Below are positions 14,131 to 16,981 of a stretch of 16,981 nt of DNA, one piece after another. The notes under the pieces are model-generated. The model did not search any database. It worked only from the letters and a program-made list of their open reading frames with translations, and had not been told where the DNA came from. Location: positions 1 through 16,981 of the forward strand of contig JALUXI010000093.1 of the NCBI GenBank assembly GCA_027019045.1, given 5' to 3'. Every line of letters starts with the position of its first letter. Within the stretch, counting starts at the first letter, position 1. This stretch comes from Piscirickettsiaceae bacterium (lineage in GTDB: Bacteria > Pseudomonadota > Gammaproteobacteria > Thiomicrospirales > Thiomicrospiraceae). The position numbers and the translations under genes are program-made.

Positions 14131-14754
14131 ATGTTGATGCATACGACTTTACATTATTTAGATCTGATTGGCACAGTGGTGTTTGCGATGACGGGGTTGT
14201 TGGCCGCTTCCAGTAAGCAGCTAGACCTGTTTGGTGCCATAGTGGTGGCGATGGTGACTGCCATCGGAGGCGGCACCTTACGAGACCTGATTTTAGACCA
14301 GCCTGTGTTTTGGGTGGCGCAACCGCTGTATGTGTATATTGTGGTGATTTCTGCCCTGTTTCTATTTTTCTTTGCCCGTATAAAACCCGTCCCCATGACC
14401 CCGCTTATCTATTTAGATGCCCTGGGTTTGGCGGCCTTTACCGTCATTGGCACCGAAAAAGCGATGATGCTAGGGGTGGAGGATGCGATTGCGATTATGA
14501 CTGGAATCATGACGGGGGTAGTTGGTGGCATTATGCGTGATGTATTGATGGGCGAGGTACCGCTGATTTTCCGTAAAGAGATTTATGCCACCGCTTCATT
14601 TGTGGGTGCCAGTCTATTTTTGGTATTGAGTCATTTTGATCTGAACACAGATGTGGTGATCGTCTTATCGGGTAGTGTGATCTTTCTACTCCGTCTTTGG
14701 GCAATTCGTCGGGGTATTCGCCTACCTATTTTTCAACCTGTTTCTCATGAGTAA
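14131..14754 (+). CDS. TRIC / UPF0126 (YicG-like) membrane protein
   Basis: A 207-aa, roughly seven-helix inner-membrane protein built from two homologous halves, the prokaryotic TRIC channel or YicG glycine-transporter family; the solute is not predictable here. The half-repeats carry the paired motifs GGGTLRD (46-52) and GGIMRDVL (132-139), and the first helix reads LDLIGTVVFAMTG, all family-typical. The frame is open to a TTG at 14083. ATG 14131 is chosen because the family starts just before the first helix and because a TATAAT lies 7 bases upstream; ATG 14137 is also possible. It is 11 bp before the lolC/E-type gene. Confidence 0.9.
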   Translation: MLMHTTLHYLDLIGTVVFAMTGLLAASSKQLDLFGAIVVAMVTAIGGGTLRDLILDQPVFWVAQPLYVYIVVISALFLFFFARIKPVPMTPLIYLDALGLAAFTVIGTEKAMMLGVEDAIAIMTGIMTGVVGGIMRDVLMGEVPLIFRKEIYATASFVGASLFLVLSHFDLNTDVVIVLSGSVIFLLRLWAIRRGIRLPIFQPVSHE

Positions 14755-14765
14755 AAATTCTCAAT

Positions 14766-16016
14766 ATGTTTAAGTTTCCTTTTGAACTCTTTTTAGGCCT
14801 ACGATATACCCGAGCCAAACGACGGAATGGTTTTATCTCGTTTATCTCGCTCTCCTCTATGTTGGGGATCGCCTTAGGGGTGACTGCTTTGATTACGGTG
14901 ATGTCGATTATGAATGGCTTTCAAGAGGAGTTGCGTTCTCGTATTTTAGGGATGACAGCCCATATGACGGTAATGGAGTATGATCGTAAACTCTCCAATT
15001 GGCAGCCCTTGTATCAGGTTTTGAAAACTTTACCTCATGTGGAGGGAGTGGCACCGAATATCACCGCTGAGGCGATGTTGACCCATAAAGGAGAGGTGCA
15101 GGGTGTGATGGTAAGGGGGATTGATCCTGAGCTGGAACCACAAGTTTCAGATATTGGTTCAAAAATGGAAGCGGGCAATTTAATGGCATTAAAGGTACAA
15201 CCCTATGGAATGATTGTGGGGGCGGAGTTGGCAGCAAAATTGGATGTAAAATTAGGGGATAAGATCACCTTGATTGCCCCGCAAGGCAGTGTTTCTCCTA
15301 TGGGGTTGTTACCCCGTTTAAAGCGTTTTACAGTGGTGGGGATTTTTCATGCGGGGATGTATGAGTATGACAGTGGGCTGGTGCTTATCAATTTAAAAGA
15401 TGCACAAAAGGTATTTAAATTTCGCAATCGTATCAGTGGCCTACAGTTAAAGCTGGATGACCTGTTTATCACGCAAACGGTACGAAAAGAGATTGCTAGT
15501 CGAGTGGATCGCCCGCTTTATGTGCGAGACTGGACGCAAGAACACGCCAACTTTTTCCGAGCAGTGAATATGGAAAAAAAGATGATGTTTATTGTGTTGG
15601 CACTCATTATTATGGTGGCGGCTTTTAATATTGTCTCAACGATGGTGATGGTGGTGACCGATAAACAGCGGGATATTGCGGTATTGAGAACCCTAGGAGC
15701 GAGTCCTTTGAGTATCCAGTGGATTTTTATGACCCAAGGTTTGGTGATTGGGGTGATTGGTGCCGTCTTGGGGTTGGTCGGTGGGGTCAGCTTGAGTCTA
15801 AATATTCACACCATTGTGCCGTTTATTGAGAATCTATTTGGCTTTAAATTCTTCCCGCCTGATGTCTATTATATTAGTGAGGTGCCTTCTCATTTGGAAT
15901 GGAGTGATGTGTGGAGTGTGACTATTTTGGCCTTTGTATTAACCCTATTGGCCACGCTCTATCCTGCTTGGCGAGCGTCTCGAGTGCAACCTGCGGAGGC
16001 ATTACGATATGAATAA
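14766..16016 (+). CDS. Lipoprotein-releasing ABC transporter permease (LolC/LolE family)
   Basis: Inner-membrane subunit of the Lol complex, which extracts outer-membrane lipoproteins and passes them to LolA. The product is 416 aa, the family length. The N-terminus FELFLGLRYTRAKRRNGFISFIS (from residue 6) is diagnostic. Four TM helices lie at about 24-48, 272-297, 318-345 and 382-402, with a large periplasmic domain between the first two. SPMGLLPRLKRFTVVG (177-192) corresponds to the Pro-containing hook region of LolC-type subunits. Only one permease gene is present beside lolD, so it may act as a homodimeric LolF type, or a second subunit may be elsewhere. ATG 14766 lacks a strong Shine-Dalgarno. 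It overlaps lolD by 8 bases. Confidence 0.94.
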   Translation: MFKFPFELFLGLRYTRAKRRNGFISFISLSSMLGIALGVTALITVMSIMNGFQEELRSRILGMTAHMTVMEYDRKLSNWQPLYQVLKTLPHVEGVAPNITAEAMLTHKGEVQGVMVRGIDPELEPQVSDIGSKMEAGNLMALKVQPYGMIVGAELAAKLDVKLGDKITLIAPQGSVSPMGLLPRLKRFTVVGIFHAGMYEYDSGLVLINLKDAQKVFKFRNRISGLQLKLDDLFITQTVRKEIASRVDRPLYVRDWTQEHANFFRAVNMEKKMMFIVLALIIMVAAFNIVSTMVMVVTDKQRDIAVLRTLGASPLSIQWIFMTQGLVIGVIGAVLGLVGGVSLSLNIHTIVPFIENLFGFKFFPPDVYYISEVPSHLEWSDVWSVTILAFVLTLLATLYPAWRASRVQPAEALRYE

Positions 16017-16710
16017 GGTCGTGCTCGAAGCTAAAAATTTAGGCAAAACCTATCAAGAAGGTAAGTTGGTCACGCCTGTTTTAAAAGGGTTGAATTTTTC
16101 GATGCAGGCGAGTGAACGCTTGGCGATTATTGGCAGTTCAGGTTCAGGTAAAAGCACACTTCTCCATTTGTTAGCAGGATTAGATCAGCCAACGGAAGGG
16201 GAAGTGTTTTTAATGGGTGAACGGCTTTCGCACTTGTCTGAAGTGAAACGAGGGCAGTTACGGAATCGATTTGTTGGATTTGTTTATCAATTTCATTTTT
16301 TGCTGCCTGAATTAACGGCGGTGGAGAATGTGATGATGCCACTGCGGATTCGTCGCACCCACTGGAAGCAAGCCCAAGAGAAAGCTGAATTTATTTTGCA
16401 AAAAGTGGGATTGTCACACCGTTTACATCATAAGCCCAGTGAGCTGTCTGGCGGGGAACGCCAGCGAGTGGCCATTGCTCGAGCATTGATCACTGACCCC
16501 GCTTGTATTTTGGCGGATGAGCCGACAGGGAATTTGGATGAAAAGGCGGCTGCCGAAGTATTTGAACTGATGCTCGATTTGAATCAGGAGTTTGAAACGG
16601 CTTTGCTGATTGTGACTCATGATTTGAAATTGGCGGCTAAACTCGACCGACAGCTATTATTAACGGAAGGTCACCTGACTGAAACTTCCATTACTCCCCC
16701 AACACGCTAA
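16009..16710 (+). CDS. lolD: Lipoprotein-releasing ABC transporter ATPase LolD
   Basis: Cytoplasmic ATPase that powers lipoprotein release by the LolC/E-type permease encoded upstream. The product is 233 aa, the normal size. Walker A is GSSGSGKST (42-50), the Q-loop is FVYQFHFLLPELTA with Q94, the signature is LSGGERQRVAIARAL (146-160), Walker B is CILADEPTG (166-174) and the H-loop His is H204 in VTHD. QFHFLLPELTAVENV is typical of LolD within the MacB/FtsE-like group. ATG 16009 overlaps the permease stop by 8 bases, implying coupled translation. Its TAA stop overlaps the next ATG by one base (TAATG). Confidence 0.96.
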   Translation: MNKVVLEAKNLGKTYQEGKLVTPVLKGLNFSMQASERLAIIGSSGSGKSTLLHLLAGLDQPTEGEVFLMGERLSHLSEVKRGQLRNRFVGFVYQFHFLLPELTAVENVMMPLRIRRTHWKQAQEKAEFILQKVGLSHRLHHKPSELSGGERQRVAIARALITDPACILADEPTGNLDEKAAAEVFELMLDLNQEFETALLIVTHDLKLAAKLDRQLLLTEGHLTETSITPPTR

Positions 16711-16981
16711 TGTTATCGATTCAAAATATCGCCCTTTATGCGGGTCCTCTTCGTCTATTAGACAATGCTAGCTTCACGCTGCACCCACAGCAAAAAGTGG
16801 GGCTGATTGGACAGAACGGCGCAGGGAAGTCATCTCTCTTTAAAGCGATTTTAGGTCAGATGCCTCTGGATGCGGGCGAGATTAAAATGCCGCCTAATTG
16901 GCAGATTGGTTATGTCGAACAGGAGGTGAGTCAAACCCATCTTTCAGCACTGGATTATGTATTGCAAGGTGATACCGAATA
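16710..16981 (+). CDS. ABC-F ATPase, YheS-like, N-terminal fragment cut by window end
   Basis: The first 90 codons of a gene that runs off the window. The protein begins MLSIQNIALYAGPLRLLDNA, has Walker A GQNGAGKSS (about 34-42), GEIKMPPNWQIGYVEQE (about 56-72), and then ALDYVLQGD. The early Gln loop (YVEQE) and the absence of any membrane part point to the ABC-F family of translation factors. The sequence is closest in my memory to YheS of E. coli, including the YV.QGD segment. The start overlaps the lolD stop by one base. Without the second ATPase domain and inter-domain linker the subgroup stays provisional. Confidence 0.82.
   Translation, partial: MLSIQNIALYAGPLRLLDNASFTLHPQQKVGLIGQNGAGKSSLFKAILGQMPLDAGEIKMPPNWQIGYVEQEVSQTHLSALDYVLQGDTE

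Overview
The window looks like chromosome from a moderately AT-rich gammaproteobacterium with aerobic respiration. Supporting evidence is the surE-pcm-nlpD cluster, stand-alone Smr, YqiA and RpfE-type proteins, a lol lipoprotein-export operon and a YheS-like ABC-F protein. A sulfur oxidiser of the Thiomicrospira/Hydrogenovibrio kind would fit, but this is a guess from gene content and not shown by the sequence. I recognise no tRNA, rRNA, CRISPR array, transposase, phage gene or defence system. Seven of the 19 genes appear to start with GTG.

Region 1 (1-3431, +): two hairpins, then a tight heme A operon. It holds heme O synthase (cyoE/ctaB), a PepSY-TM membrane protein, and heme A synthase (ctaA/COX15), closed by a very clear rho-independent terminator. 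Region 2 (3312-4603): a small membrane protein and a convergent Smr-domain gene. They are interleaved with three copies of a short terminal-inverted-repeat element: one 72-bp internally deleted copy (A) and two 113-bp copies (B, C) that bracket the smr gene in opposite orientation. This MITE-like family is the least explained structure in the window.

Region 3 (4630-7507, +): surE-pcm-yqaA-nlpD with overlapping or near-touching genes, a stress/repair and cell-envelope cluster. No rpoS follows nlpD. A two-state hairpin lies over the nlpD ribosome binding site. nlpD also runs 73 bp into the antisense 3' end of a convergent Mth938-like gene (7435-7830, -). Region 4 (7991-11661, +): an amino-acid operon of alaC-type aminotransferase and homoserine dehydrogenase, followed by an RpfE-type protein overlapping hom by 4 nt.

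Region 5 (11653-14754): recJ (-) is convergent with the rpfE-like gene (9-nt overlap) and divergent from yqiA (+), with 17 bp between the two start codons. A TRIC/UPF0126 membrane protein follows yqiA. recJ and the TRIC gene both show a perfect TATAAT ending 7 nt before a start codon without a Shine-Dalgarno sequence, which suggests leaderless transcripts. Region 6 (14766-16981, +): LolC/E-type permease, LolD ATPase and the first 90 codons of a YheS-like ABC-F protein, all overlapping and running off the window end.

No stretch longer than 300 bases lacks a gene. The largest gaps are 3292-3466 (repeat A plus terminator), 4452-4629 (repeat C) and 7831-7990 (hairpin and direct repeats).
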